DNA of 64,000 bases from Arthrobacter pascens (GTDB taxonomy: Bacteria; Actinomycetota; Actinomycetes; Actinomycetales; Micrococcaceae), in contig NZ_JAUSXF010000001.1 in NCBI RefSeq assembly GCF_030816475.1, positions 3,286,001 to 3,350,000 on the forward strand, written 5' to 3'. The position numbers and the translations under genes are program-made. Below, piece after piece: positions 32,903-40,488 of this stretch (its first letter is position 1; each line of letters opens with the position of its first letter). The notes beneath the pieces are model-generated. The model made no database searches, was not told the DNA's origin, and was given only the letters and a program-made list of their open reading frames with translations.

Positions 32903-33373
32903 ATGGGGACGATGATCGGCGCAGTGCACTCTATGGGGGGCGAGCCGCCTCGGCTCGAACGGGTGCTACTGCCCGGGCGGCATGAGTTCGAGGTGACGGT
33001 GCCGGACGGCTCGGTGGTCCGAGGCTATGTGACCAGCTACGAGGTCTGGGACTCGTTTGTGCGGGTGAACGTGACTTTCATCGAGCGGCCGCTGCGGAGC
33101 GGGCACGACGACGCGCTCGTTCTACGACTCGCTGACGGCACCTTCGCGAAGATGGTTCACGGGAATGGCGGCGGGAGCGATCGCTTCAGCGTCATGGCAA
33201 GCGCGTTCGCCCGCCCGCCCATAGCCCAGACTGCAACCCTGGGGCTCGGACGGGACCGGCGGAAACCCCCCACGCCTAGCATTGTCCAGAACCCAGGCGG
33301 CGCGATATTGCCTGCACGCGACCCGAACGAGGAGATGGTCTTCACACAGATCATGGACCTCGCGCTCCCGTAG
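32903..33373 (+). CDS. Hypothetical protein
   Basis: Protein of 156 residues with a beta-rich first half (HEFEVTVPDGSVVRGYVTSYEVWDSFVRV, in parts) and a less ordered, Pro-rich second half. AGGAG lies nine bases before the ATG. No recognised family, signal peptide or membrane segment. Confidence 0.6.
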   Translation: MGTMIGAVHSMGGEPPRLERVLLPGRHEFEVTVPDGSVVRGYVTSYEVWDSFVRVNVTFIERPLRSGHDDALVLRLADGTFAKMVHGNGGGSDRFSVMASAFARPPIAQTATLGLGRDRRKPPTPSIVQNPGGAILPARDPNEEMVFTQIMDLALP

Positions 33374-33574
33374 CGGATCCCCTGGCAGGCCCCTGCCGCA
33401 GAGGGTTCGGCTTTACGGGCACCAGTGGCGACATTCAGGGTCGCGAAAATCCCGCCACTTATCGCTGCGGTTCACACACGATGCGCCGGTTTCCGCGGCC
33501 GACCTATTCCCGTAAGACCCGCCTGAGATAAAGCCCGGTGCCAGCGGTCGTACAGGGTCAGTATATATAGACAT

Positions 33575-33590
33575 GTGACCATTTAGTCAC
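33575..33590. promoter_or_regulatory. Candidate operator of the ArsR-SRPBCC gene
   Basis: GTGAC and GTCAC form a perfect dyad around six bases, centred about 20 bases before the GTG start of the ArsR-type gene and next to an AT-rich TATATATAG stretch. Position and symmetry suit autoregulation by an ArsR dimer. Confidence 0.5.
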
Positions 33591-33603
33591 CTATCCTTAA
33601 AGC

Positions 33604-34356
33604 GTGGACGCGGTATTCAAGGCCCTCGCTGATCCGACCCGCAGGGATCTGCTTGACGAACTCTTCAAGGAAGACGGGCAGACTCTGCACGCGCTCGAGG
33701 CCCGCTTCGACATGACCCGCTACGGCGTCATGAAGCACCTCAAGCAGCTGGAAGATGCAGGCCTGGTGGTGACCCGCCGTCGGGGTCGGGAAAAACTCCA
33801 CTTCCTGAATCCGGTCCCCATCCGCCTGGTCCACGACCGCTGGGTCAGCAAATATGCAGAACCATGGGCCGCTGCCCTCAGCGACCTCAAAACCAGATTG
33901 GAAAGTCCCATGGAAAAAATCTTCGAGATCTACATCAAGACCACTCCGGAGCGGCTCTGGGAAGCCATCACGGACAGCGACATCCGCGGCAAGTACCAGT
34001 TCGGGAACACCATCAGCTCGGACTGGTCCCCCGGCGGCCGCTTCGAAATGGGCAACCCGAAGGCCGGCGGCCTCCTGGGCGAGGGCGAGAACGTCGAGCT
34101 GGACCCGCCGAGGAAACTTGTCCAGACCATGCGCGCTCTCTGGGGCGAGGACGTCAAGGCCGAGGGGACCTCCCGCATCACGTGGGAGATTGAACCCGTG
34201 GGCGATTCCTGCCACCTCACCGTCACGCACGACCAGCTCCGGGAAGGCGCCAACGAACAGCTCTATGGCGGCTGGCCGATGATCCTCTCCGGCCTGAAAA
34301 CCTGGCTGGAAACCGGCGAACTCCTCACCACCCCCGGCTCCCTCATGTACACCTAA
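33604..34356 (+). CDS. ArsR-type HTH fused to an SRPBCC (AHSA1-like) domain
   Basis: Protein of 250 residues. An ArsR winged helix fills residues 1-95 (ALADPTRRDLLDELF, YGVMKHLKQLEDAGLVVTRRRGREKLHFLNP). An SRPBCC/AHSA1 domain fills about 103-245 (FEIYIKTTPERLWEAITDSDIRGKY). In many genomes these are two neighbouring genes, so here they are a natural fusion: a regulator with its own hydrophobic-pocket sensor. No metal-binding Cys pair is present. Only short spacing separates the upstream dyad and the GTG start, so the leader is short. Confidence 0.88.
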   Translation: MDAVFKALADPTRRDLLDELFKEDGQTLHALEARFDMTRYGVMKHLKQLEDAGLVVTRRRGREKLHFLNPVPIRLVHDRWVSKYAEPWAAALSDLKTRLESPMEKIFEIYIKTTPERLWEAITDSDIRGKYQFGNTISSDWSPGGRFEMGNPKAGGLLGEGENVELDPPRKLVQTMRALWGEDVKAEGTSRITWEIEPVGDSCHLTVTHDQLREGANEQLYGGWPMILSGLKTWLETGELLTTPGSLMYT

Positions 34357-34481
34357 GGCAACCGTCGCCCCCAAAGCCAGGTACCGGCGTCGTACTCCCC
34401 TCCCCCGGCGGTAGCTGCATTGTTTTCCTCCTGGCCAGGCCCTACCGTGAAGGAACGGTCAGCCGAAAACGCAGGTGCGGC

Positions 34482-36059
34482 ATGGGACAGATTTCCTGGT
34501 CATCGCGTTGTTTTCTGCTGTGTTTCCTGGCCGCCTTGGGCAGCGTCAGCCTGGCGACGGCGGCCCACGCCGACAACGCGCAAACCCAGGGCGCGCATCC
34601 CGATCAGGCCTATGACACGCTGGACAACTTCCTCCAGGACCAGCTGGATGACCTCGACATTCCGGGTGCCGCCGTCGTCGTTGTCCAGCACGGCCTGCAG
34701 GTGCACTCGGCCGCGTTGGGGCGTGCAGATGATTCAGGACGGCAGATGACCGCTCAGACCCCTGTACTGCTGGCATCGACCAGCAAGTCGCTCACCGCCA
34801 TCGCCGTGATGCAGCAGGTCGAGGCCGGCCGCCTCAAGCTGGACGAGCCGGTACGTACGTACCTTCCCTGGTTCACGCTGAGTGACAGCCGCGCGTCCGC
34901 CATTACGGTCGGGCAGCTCCTCTCGCAGACCAGCGGCATGGCCTCAGGTGACACCGCCTTCGAAGCTTCGGATGCGCAGGATCCGGAGGCCATCGAAGCC
35001 GGGGTGCGTGCCCTGCAGGACTCCCCGCTGGCCGGCGCTCCCGGCGAGGCGTTCCGCTACGCCAGCGCCAACTTCAACATCCTGGGCCTCCTCGTGCAGA
35101 CCGTGTCCGGCCAGCCGTTCGGCGACTACCTCAAGGAGCAAGTTTTCGGACCGCTGGACATGACTCACAGCTATCCGACCCTGACCGCCGCGCGGGCGGA
35201 CAACATGGCTGCCGGGTATTCACTGTGGTTCGGTTCCTTCTGGCTCCCGACTGCTGTTCCCGCACCCACCACCGGGATGCCGTCCACCACCATGTACGCC
35301 TCGGCCGAAGATCTGGGTCACGAGCTGATGGCGCTGCTCGACGGCGGACGGTACGGCGACGTTCGCATCCTTCAGCCGGAAAGCGTGGCGGCCATGTTCG
35401 AGACCCGCGTGCAGGTGGACGGGTCCAGGGGATACGGCATGGGGTGGTTCACCCGCCCGCTCGTGGAGTCCGTGGGCCCTTCAGAGGCGAATGCCGACGG
35501 CGATTTGCCGCTGCTGCTGGAGCATCAGGGCGAATGGGGCAACACGCACACCTATCTGGCCATGGTTCCGGACTCCCGACTGGGCGTCGCCCTGGTCATC
35601 AACGGAAACGACACCTCCGCCCCGTCACGACTCAAAGCCATCGACTCCAACATCCTACGGATTCTGCACGGGCAGCCTCCGACGCCGGCCGTGGTGCAGG
35701 AAGACTGGCTGCAGCAGTACAGCTGGGCGGTCTCCCTGGGGCTGCTCCTGGCGGAGCTGCTGAGCGTGTGGCTGGCGCTGCGCCTGCTCCTCCGGCACCG
35801 TGGCGTTCCGAGGACACGGCGGGTGCCTTTGGCTCTGGCCGCCGGGGCCCTCGCGCTCGACGGGTTCGCGCTGTGGCTATCCCTCGCCTACGCCCCTGCC
35901 CGCTTCGACACGGATCTGGCCGTGATCATCCGCCAGTTTCCCGACGCCGGCATCTCGCTGGTGCCGGTGCTTGCACTGGCTATTGTGGTGCCGCTCCCCC
36001 GGACGGTTTTGCTGCTGTTTCAGCGGGCACGACTATCCCCGCACCACCATCCACGGTGA
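34482..36059 (+). CDS. Serine hydrolase, class C beta-lactamase/PBP family, with C-terminal membrane helices
   Basis: Protein of 525 residues. An N-terminal signal peptide (FLLCFLAALGSVSLATAAHA) is followed by a beta-lactamase-like domain at about 45-400. The catalytic STSK is at residues 99-102 and the second motif is YASANFNILG. Three to four transmembrane helices fill about 420-515. The usual role is D-stereospecific peptide or ester hydrolysis outside the cell; true beta-lactamase activity is not implied. Its last 80 bases overlap the end of the convergent PEP-utilizing gene. Confidence 0.87.
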   Translation: MGQISWSSRCFLLCFLAALGSVSLATAAHADNAQTQGAHPDQAYDTLDNFLQDQLDDLDIPGAAVVVVQHGLQVHSAALGRADDSGRQMTAQTPVLLASTSKSLTAIAVMQQVEAGRLKLDEPVRTYLPWFTLSDSRASAITVGQLLSQTSGMASGDTAFEASDAQDPEAIEAGVRALQDSPLAGAPGEAFRYASANFNILGLLVQTVSGQPFGDYLKEQVFGPLDMTHSYPTLTAARADNMAAGYSLWFGSFWLPTAVPAPTTGMPSTTMYASAEDLGHELMALLDGGRYGDVRILQPESVAAMFETRVQVDGSRGYGMGWFTRPLVESVGPSEANADGDLPLLLEHQGEWGNTHTYLAMVPDSRLGVALVINGNDTSAPSRLKAIDSNILRILHGQPPTPAVVQEDWLQQYSWAVSLGLLLAELLSVWLALRLLLRHRGVPRTRRVPLALAAGALALDGFALWLSLAYAPARFDTDLAVIIRQFPDAGISLVPVLALAIVVPLPRTVLLLFQRARLSPHHHPR

Positions 36060-38268
36060 CGCGCTGCCCTGTGCGCAGTCGGCGGGTTGCGTCTCCCGTT
36101 CCGACGACGGCGGGAATTCCGAATTCGCGGGCTATCAGGGATGCATGGGCGGCCAGGGTTCCGCCGTCTGTGACGATGGCCGCGGCGCGGCTGAAGAGGG
36201 GTGTCCAGCCGGGCGCCGTCGCCCTGGCCACGATTATTTCGCCTTCTTGGAAATTATCGAACTCTTCCGGTCCGCTCATGACACGGACGATTCCTGTCGC
36301 CCGTCCCGTGCTCGCCGGATGGCCGACGACGGCGCCCTCGGGCAGGTTGTGGGATGTTCTTGCCGCTTCAACAGCCCGTGCAACCGGATCGCCGATAATC
36401 CTCGGGGACGCGCCCAGTGTCAGTGGGGCGGCCAGGCTCCTCTGCTGCTGCCAGGTCTGGCGCCGGCTGTTGACCACCGAACGGTAGTTCATCACCGGGG
36501 CGGTGGCCTCATCCCGCATCAGGAAGTGAATGTCTGCGGCCTGGTCGATGGCCTGCGCGGCGACCAACCGTTCGCCGAGCCGCCGGGCGCAGCTGCGCAG
36601 GACCGGCCATCCCAGCGTCAGATTGAGGGCCTGTTCCTCACGCAGTACCGCATAGTGCTGGGCTACGCCAAGGAGGACATTGAATTGTGCCAGCCTTCCT
36701 GGATGGTCCTTAAGGGCATTGCGTGCCGCCGCCTCGGCCATGGCGCGCTGGGTGCCGGCTGCCGCGGACATTGTGGTTGCCGGCCGCGGTTCCTGCCGGT
36801 TACTGCCTGACACCGCCTCACCCGCAGTGGGGTGGTACCAATCGAGGGAATAGACGGCGTGCGGAACATGGGCAGTCGCGATTTCACCCAGACCGCTCAG
36901 AAGAACCTGATGACCGGACTCCCCGGCTGCCGTCCCATGCAGCGGTCCGGCCAGGTGCTTCTGCCAGAATCGCGCGAGCGCTGATTCCATTTTCCAGGCC
37001 GATCCGCCAACGATGCTCAGTGACCAGAGGTAGATTCCCGCCTGGTTGCAGAGGGAGTCAACGAGCTCAACAACCCGGGCGGGTGTTGCGGAATCAACTT
37101 CCTGCTCGCTGTTCCGCACCAGCTCGCGGTACTCAGGAAGCAGCTCATTCCGCCACTTGAGTTCCAGGTCATGGAGTACAGCGCGGTGGGCAGCCGCTGG
37201 ATTATGCGAGACACGGAAAAGTGCGTTGAACAGCAACCAGGGAGCCCGCCCCCTGCTCTTCAGGATCACTCCTGCCAAAACCCTCGGAGATGGTACCGGC
37301 GGCGCGTTGAAGTACCAGCCGTTGACGGAGGCGTAACGGAAGGGCACCTGCACGCCTGCGTCCGCCTTCATACCGTCAAGGTAGCCAGCTTCAATCCGCG
37401 GCAGCAGCCAGTCCTCGAACAAGGGGGTCATAGGGTCCGGAAGCCATTCGCCGAGGCGGAAGTTCCGTGCCCACAGGCCCTTGCCCGGAGCCACCCAGTC
37501 AACAGGCTCCGGGAGGGCCGTCATGGGCCTGGCCTGCAGAAGGAACAGGACACCGTCCGTGCCGATGGCCCATTCAATGTCCTGTGGCACTCCCGCCCGA
37601 TCCGCCACCCTGCGGGCCAGTCCGGCAACCTCAAGTGCCTGGGCGGCATTAAGCGTGCCCGTCCTTCGATTACAGATTGCGGTCCGCGCCCGGACGGTCC
37701 ATTCTTCCCCGATGGCAGAGCCTGCAACGAGGGCTTCGCCTAGTCCTTGAACGGCGGTGATGATGGTTTCGCCCCTGCTGCCGGTCAATGGATTGGCAGT
37801 GAAGGCCACCCCGGCAGCAAGCGGCTGGACCATCTGCTGGACGAGTACTGCCATGCCCGGTTTGGCTGACGGCGTCGACTGCCCGGGTCCCTCCAGGGCC
37901 GTCTGGTATGCCGCCACCCGGCCATGGGCAGCGGAGGCCAGGCACCGCGTGATGCCATCGACCAGATCGTCCCTTTTCACGTTGAGGAAGGTCTCGTAAA
38001 GCCCCGCATAGGACGCCCCGGCCAGATCCTCCGCAGCAGCAGAGGACCTGATGGCAAACGGTCCGGGACCGGTCCGGTCAGCAGCGGCAGCCAGCTCATC
38101 TGCGAGCCGGGGACCGAGCCGTTCCAAGGCATCGGCAGTGACGACAAAACCCGCTGGTACGCGGAATCCATTGGCTGCAAGCTCATTGAGGGTCGCGGCC
38201 TTACTGCCCAGCAATGCAGGTTCTGCGGCAATCTCTCCAAGCGGCGGAAATGCATTAAGGACGCCCAT
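35980..38268 (-). CDS. PEP/pyruvate-binding, PEP-utilizing enzyme (PEP synthase/Rph-like)
   Basis: Protein of 762 residues. An N-terminal ATP-binding PPDK domain spans about 1-265 (GSKAATLNELAANGFRVPAGFV, IRSSAAAEDLAGASYAGLYET, QARPMTALPEP). A central domain follows. The C-terminal swivelling domain has GGTLAAHASLIAREFGIP with the presumed phospho-His708. It is a paralog in architecture of the gene at 6304, with a shorter middle domain. GGAAGGG precedes the ATG at 38268. A UspA remnant lies just upstream on the same strand, and PEP-utilizing proteins of this kind often sit next to universal-stress genes. Substrate unknown. Confidence 0.85.
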   Translation of the reverse strand: MGVLNAFPPLGEIAAEPALLGSKAATLNELAANGFRVPAGFVVTADALERLGPRLADELAAAADRTGPGPFAIRSSAAAEDLAGASYAGLYETFLNVKRDDLVDGITRCLASAAHGRVAAYQTALEGPGQSTPSAKPGMAVLVQQMVQPLAAGVAFTANPLTGSRGETIITAVQGLGEALVAGSAIGEEWTVRARTAICNRRTGTLNAAQALEVAGLARRVADRAGVPQDIEWAIGTDGVLFLLQARPMTALPEPVDWVAPGKGLWARNFRLGEWLPDPMTPLFEDWLLPRIEAGYLDGMKADAGVQVPFRYASVNGWYFNAPPVPSPRVLAGVILKSRGRAPWLLFNALFRVSHNPAAAHRAVLHDLELKWRNELLPEYRELVRNSEQEVDSATPARVVELVDSLCNQAGIYLWSLSIVGGSAWKMESALARFWQKHLAGPLHGTAAGESGHQVLLSGLGEIATAHVPHAVYSLDWYHPTAGEAVSGSNRQEPRPATTMSAAAGTQRAMAEAAARNALKDHPGRLAQFNVLLGVAQHYAVLREEQALNLTLGWPVLRSCARRLGERLVAAQAIDQAADIHFLMRDEATAPVMNYRSVVNSRRQTWQQQRSLAAPLTLGASPRIIGDPVARAVEAARTSHNLPEGAVVGHPASTGRATGIVRVMSGPEEFDNFQEGEIIVARATAPGWTPLFSRAAAIVTDGGTLAAHASLIAREFGIPAVVGTGDATRRLRTGQRVTVDGGAGIVVPAETAAKPSGGAAPQ

Positions 38269-38317
38269 AATCACCCTTCCCAATGAGTAGCAACGCTATA
38301 TGCAGTGATGCTACGCA

Positions 38318-38410
38318 TCAGGGCCGGTCACCTGCCTCGGGCACAACCAGGACTGGTCGCCCATGTTGGTGGATCAGGGACGCGGACACAGATCCTTTCA
38401 GGAACCGCCC
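38318..38410 (-). pseudogene. C-terminal remnant of a universal stress protein (UspA) gene
   Basis: On the minus strand, in the same frame as the ArsC-like gene but beyond its stop, the codons read GRFLKGSVSASLIHQHGRPV, then LVVPEAGDRP and TGA. The G-x2-x-GSVS...HxxxPVLVVP pattern is the C-terminal nucleotide-binding end of UspA proteins. No start and no N-terminal domain are present, so this is the tail of a truncated gene. Confidence 0.62.
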
Positions 38411-38437
38411 TGCGGCAAAGGCCCAGGGCAGGAAGGG

Positions 38438-38857
38438 CTATCGCCTGGTGAGCTCTGTGTAGAGCGCCTCGACCCGGGCTTTGATGTCATCCCGGACAAG
38501 GCGCATTCGCTCCATGCCCTCGATTCCGCGCTCCGACGGCTCGTCCGTTTCCCAGACCTCAAAGCGGGTCCCTTCGCGCGGTTCAAGCTTCGCTTCGGTT
38601 CCCAGGACGACGACGGCATCGACGGTGTCGAGGATGTCGTCAGTGACCGGTTTGGGATACTCGCCGGTGACGTCCACGCCAAGTTCGGTCAGGGACTCCA
38701 CTGCCTGGGGGTTCAGCGCATTGCCCGGTTTAGTGCCTGCGGAATAGACAGCAATGGCGTCCCCCGCCAGATCACGCATCAGTCCGGCGGCCAGTTGGGA
38801 TTTGCCGCCGTTCTTGCTGCAGACGAACAGTATGGAAGGAGTCTTTTGGTGGGTCAT
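38438..38857 (-). CDS. ArsC-like low-molecular-weight phosphatase family protein with CX5K loop
   Basis: Protein of 139 residues with the low-molecular-weight phosphatase/arsenate reductase fold. The active loop reads CSKNGGKSQ, with Cys13 kept but Lys19 where the family has an invariant Arg (CX5R). The acidic loop near 100-112 (ETDEPSERGIEG) is retained. It is the last full gene of the leftward arsenic cluster, 27 bases after the flavoprotein gene. It may be an arsenate-mycothiol transferase variant or have another oxyanion as substrate. Confidence 0.83.
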   Translation of the reverse strand: MTHQKTPSILFVCSKNGGKSQLAAGLMRDLAGDAIAVYSAGTKPGNALNPQAVESLTELGVDVTGEYPKPVTDDILDTVDAVVVLGTEAKLEPREGTRFEVWETDEPSERGIEGMERMRLVRDDIKARVEALYTELTRR

Positions 38858-38884
38858 GAGTGGGTTGTTTCCTTTGCTAGGGAG

Positions 38885-40276
38885 TTAGTTGTTTATCCCG
38901 GAGCGGCCGTGGACCAGACCGGTCGGGAAGCCGATCAGCACCAGTTCCGGCGCCGCGCAGCAACCGGAATCCGTAGAGGTGGAGTCCTCCGCGCCCGATG
39001 CCGTGACGGGGACATCGCAGCTGGTGCCGGCGTCGGTGGAGCAGACCCCTGTTTCGGGGAGCTCGAGGTGGACGGTGTCAGCTGATTCCTGGTCGCCTGC
39101 GAGTGCTGCGGCTACGGAGCGGACCTGCTCGTAACCGATGGCCAGCAGGAAAGTGGGGGCACGCCCGTAGGACTTCATGCCCACAATGTAGAAGTCCTTG
39201 TCCGGGTGGGCGAGGAGCTTGGCGCCGTGCGGCGGGACGGTGCCGCAGGAGTGGAATTCGGGGTCGATCAGAGGGCCCAGTTCCGTCGGCGCTTCGACGG
39301 CGGGGTCCAGGTTGAGCCGAAGCTCGCGCAGGATGCCCAGATCGGGCCGGAATCCCGTGCAGGGCACCACGATGTCAGCCTCGAGGATGCGGCCGTCCAC
39401 AGCTCCCACAGTGACGGATGAGTCCAGGGATTTGATTGAGCTGATGCCAAAGCCGGTGTGCAGTTCTATCTTTCCGGCCTCCACAAGCCGGCGGACCCGG
39501 CCTCCGAGCTGGCCCCGGGCCGGCAGCCCGTCGAGGTCTCCTCCGCCGTAGACCTTCGCGGCCGAGTCGCCCCTAACAGCCCACAGAATCCGGGTGTCCG
39601 GCTCGTCCCAGGCGAGGTCAGCGAGGTTGATCAGGGTGTTGGCGGCGGAGTGCCCGGCACCAGCCACCAAGACCCGGCGGCCGGCAAACGACGCGCGGTC
39701 ACGGCCCGTGACGTCAGGCAGCGGCACGGAGATCCGGCCCTCTGCTGCATCTTCGCCGATGGCGGGAAGGCCCGAGGTTCCCAGCGGGTTCCGGGTGAAC
39801 CATGTGCCGGAGGCGTCGATAACTGCCGCGACGGTGTGGTCCCGGGTTCCGCCGTCGGCATGTACTACCCGGACTTCGAAAGGTGTGTTTTCCCGATCCC
39901 GGACGTGGGTCTTGTCCAGGCCCTGACGGGTGACGCCGGTGACCCGGGAGCCGGCCTGCAGACGCGACGAGATCTGGGGAAGTGCAGCCAGGGGTGCGAG
40001 GTAGCTGTCGATCAGCTCCCCTCCATAGGGCAGGGCAGTGGGCCGTGGCGCTTCCCAGCCGGTTGCTTCCAGGAGGCGGACGGCGGCGGCATCGAGGTTG
40101 AACCGCCAAGGTGAGAACAAGCGGATGTGGCGCCATTGCTCAATGGCCGCCCCGGCAGCAGTGCCGGCTTCGAAGATCAGCGGTTCCAGGCCCCGTTCGA
40201 GCAGGTGGGCCGCGGCAGCCAGGCCGACCGGACCGGCGCCGATGACTGCGACCGGGAGGGTCTTCGCTGGCTCCAC
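38885..40276 (-). CDS. FAD/NAD(P)-dependent oxidoreductase of the arsenic cluster (ArsO-like)
   Basis: About 463 residues. It has an N-terminal FAD-binding GAGPVGLAAAAHLLERG, an NADP-binding GAGHSAANTLINLADL in the middle, and the flavin monooxygenase-like ATGxR-region equivalents. Flavoproteins of this class in arsenic operons are called ArsO, with an unsettled biochemical role. The C-terminal 50 residues are unusual: Ser/Thr-rich with GVCSTDAGTSC and TDSGCC, which may bind metal or act in thiol exchange. The GTG at 40276 has AAAGAGGAC upstream; an ATG at 40291 is possible. A large inverted repeat and a Cys-rich small ORF precede it. Confidence 0.83.
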   Translation of the reverse strand: MEPAKTLPVAVIGAGPVGLAAAAHLLERGLEPLIFEAGTAAGAAIEQWRHIRLFSPWRFNLDAAAVRLLEATGWEAPRPTALPYGGELIDSYLAPLAALPQISSRLQAGSRVTGVTRQGLDKTHVRDRENTPFEVRVVHADGGTRDHTVAAVIDASGTWFTRNPLGTSGLPAIGEDAAEGRISVPLPDVTGRDRASFAGRRVLVAGAGHSAANTLINLADLAWDEPDTRILWAVRGDSAAKVYGGGDLDGLPARGQLGGRVRRLVEAGKIELHTGFGISSIKSLDSSVTVGAVDGRILEADIVVPCTGFRPDLGILRELRLNLDPAVEAPTELGPLIDPEFHSCGTVPPHGAKLLAHPDKDFYIVGMKSYGRAPTFLLAIGYEQVRSVAAALAGDQESADTVHLELPETGVCSTDAGTSCDVPVTASGAEDSTSTDSGCCAAPELVLIGFPTGLVHGRSGINN

Positions 40277-40321
40277 GGTGTCCTCTTTCATCCGTCGTGG
40301 TGGTGCGTTAAGACTTACTTC

Positions 40322-40387
40322 CCCAACTAGGTAGCAGCAGATGTCGTTTTGAGCGGGCAAAACCACATCTGCTGCTACCTAGTTGGG
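40322..40387. repeat. 66-bp near-perfect inverted repeat
   Basis: Two identical 23-base arms (40322-40344 and 40365-40387) are perfectly complementary. After one mismatch, GTTTT/AAAAC extends the stem, leaving an 8-base loop. It lies inside the leftward arsenic operon, between the small Cys-rich ORF and the flavoprotein gene. It has no U-tract. It could be an RNA processing or stability hairpin, an attenuator, or one copy of a dispersed palindromic element. Confidence 0.85.
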
Positions 40388-40397
40388 CGAAAGTGGG

Positions 40398-40460
40398 TCA
40401 GCAGCAATCCAGATCGTCGTCGTCACAGCAACCGGAGTCGCTGCAGCATCCGTTCCTCAT
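40398..40460 (-). CDS. 20-residue Cys-rich acidic peptide in the arsenic cluster
   Basis: A complete ORF starting at ATG 40460 and ending at TGA 40398-40400 encodes MRNGCCSDSGCCDDDDLDCC. Six of 20 residues are Cys, all in three CC pairs, and six are Asp. A purine-rich ribosome site (GAGGGGAGGGGG) lies about 8-20 bases before the ATG. It starts 28 bases after the trxB stop on the same strand and precedes the ArsO-like gene, whose C-terminal tail also contains DSGCC. Composition and place suggest a thiol metalloid-binding peptide. Coding status is inferred; no expression evidence is available from sequence. Confidence 0.6.
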   Translation of the reverse strand: MRNGCCSDSGCCDDDDLDCC

Positions 40461-40488
40461 CGAGCTCACCCCCTCCCCTCTTCCCGGT

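Noticed and set aside
32603..32929. A 108-codon minus-strand ORF in the 32.4-32.9 kb gap
   Set aside because: It covers two stem-loops and the plus-strand DJ-1/PfpI remnant, and its composition is not protein-like.
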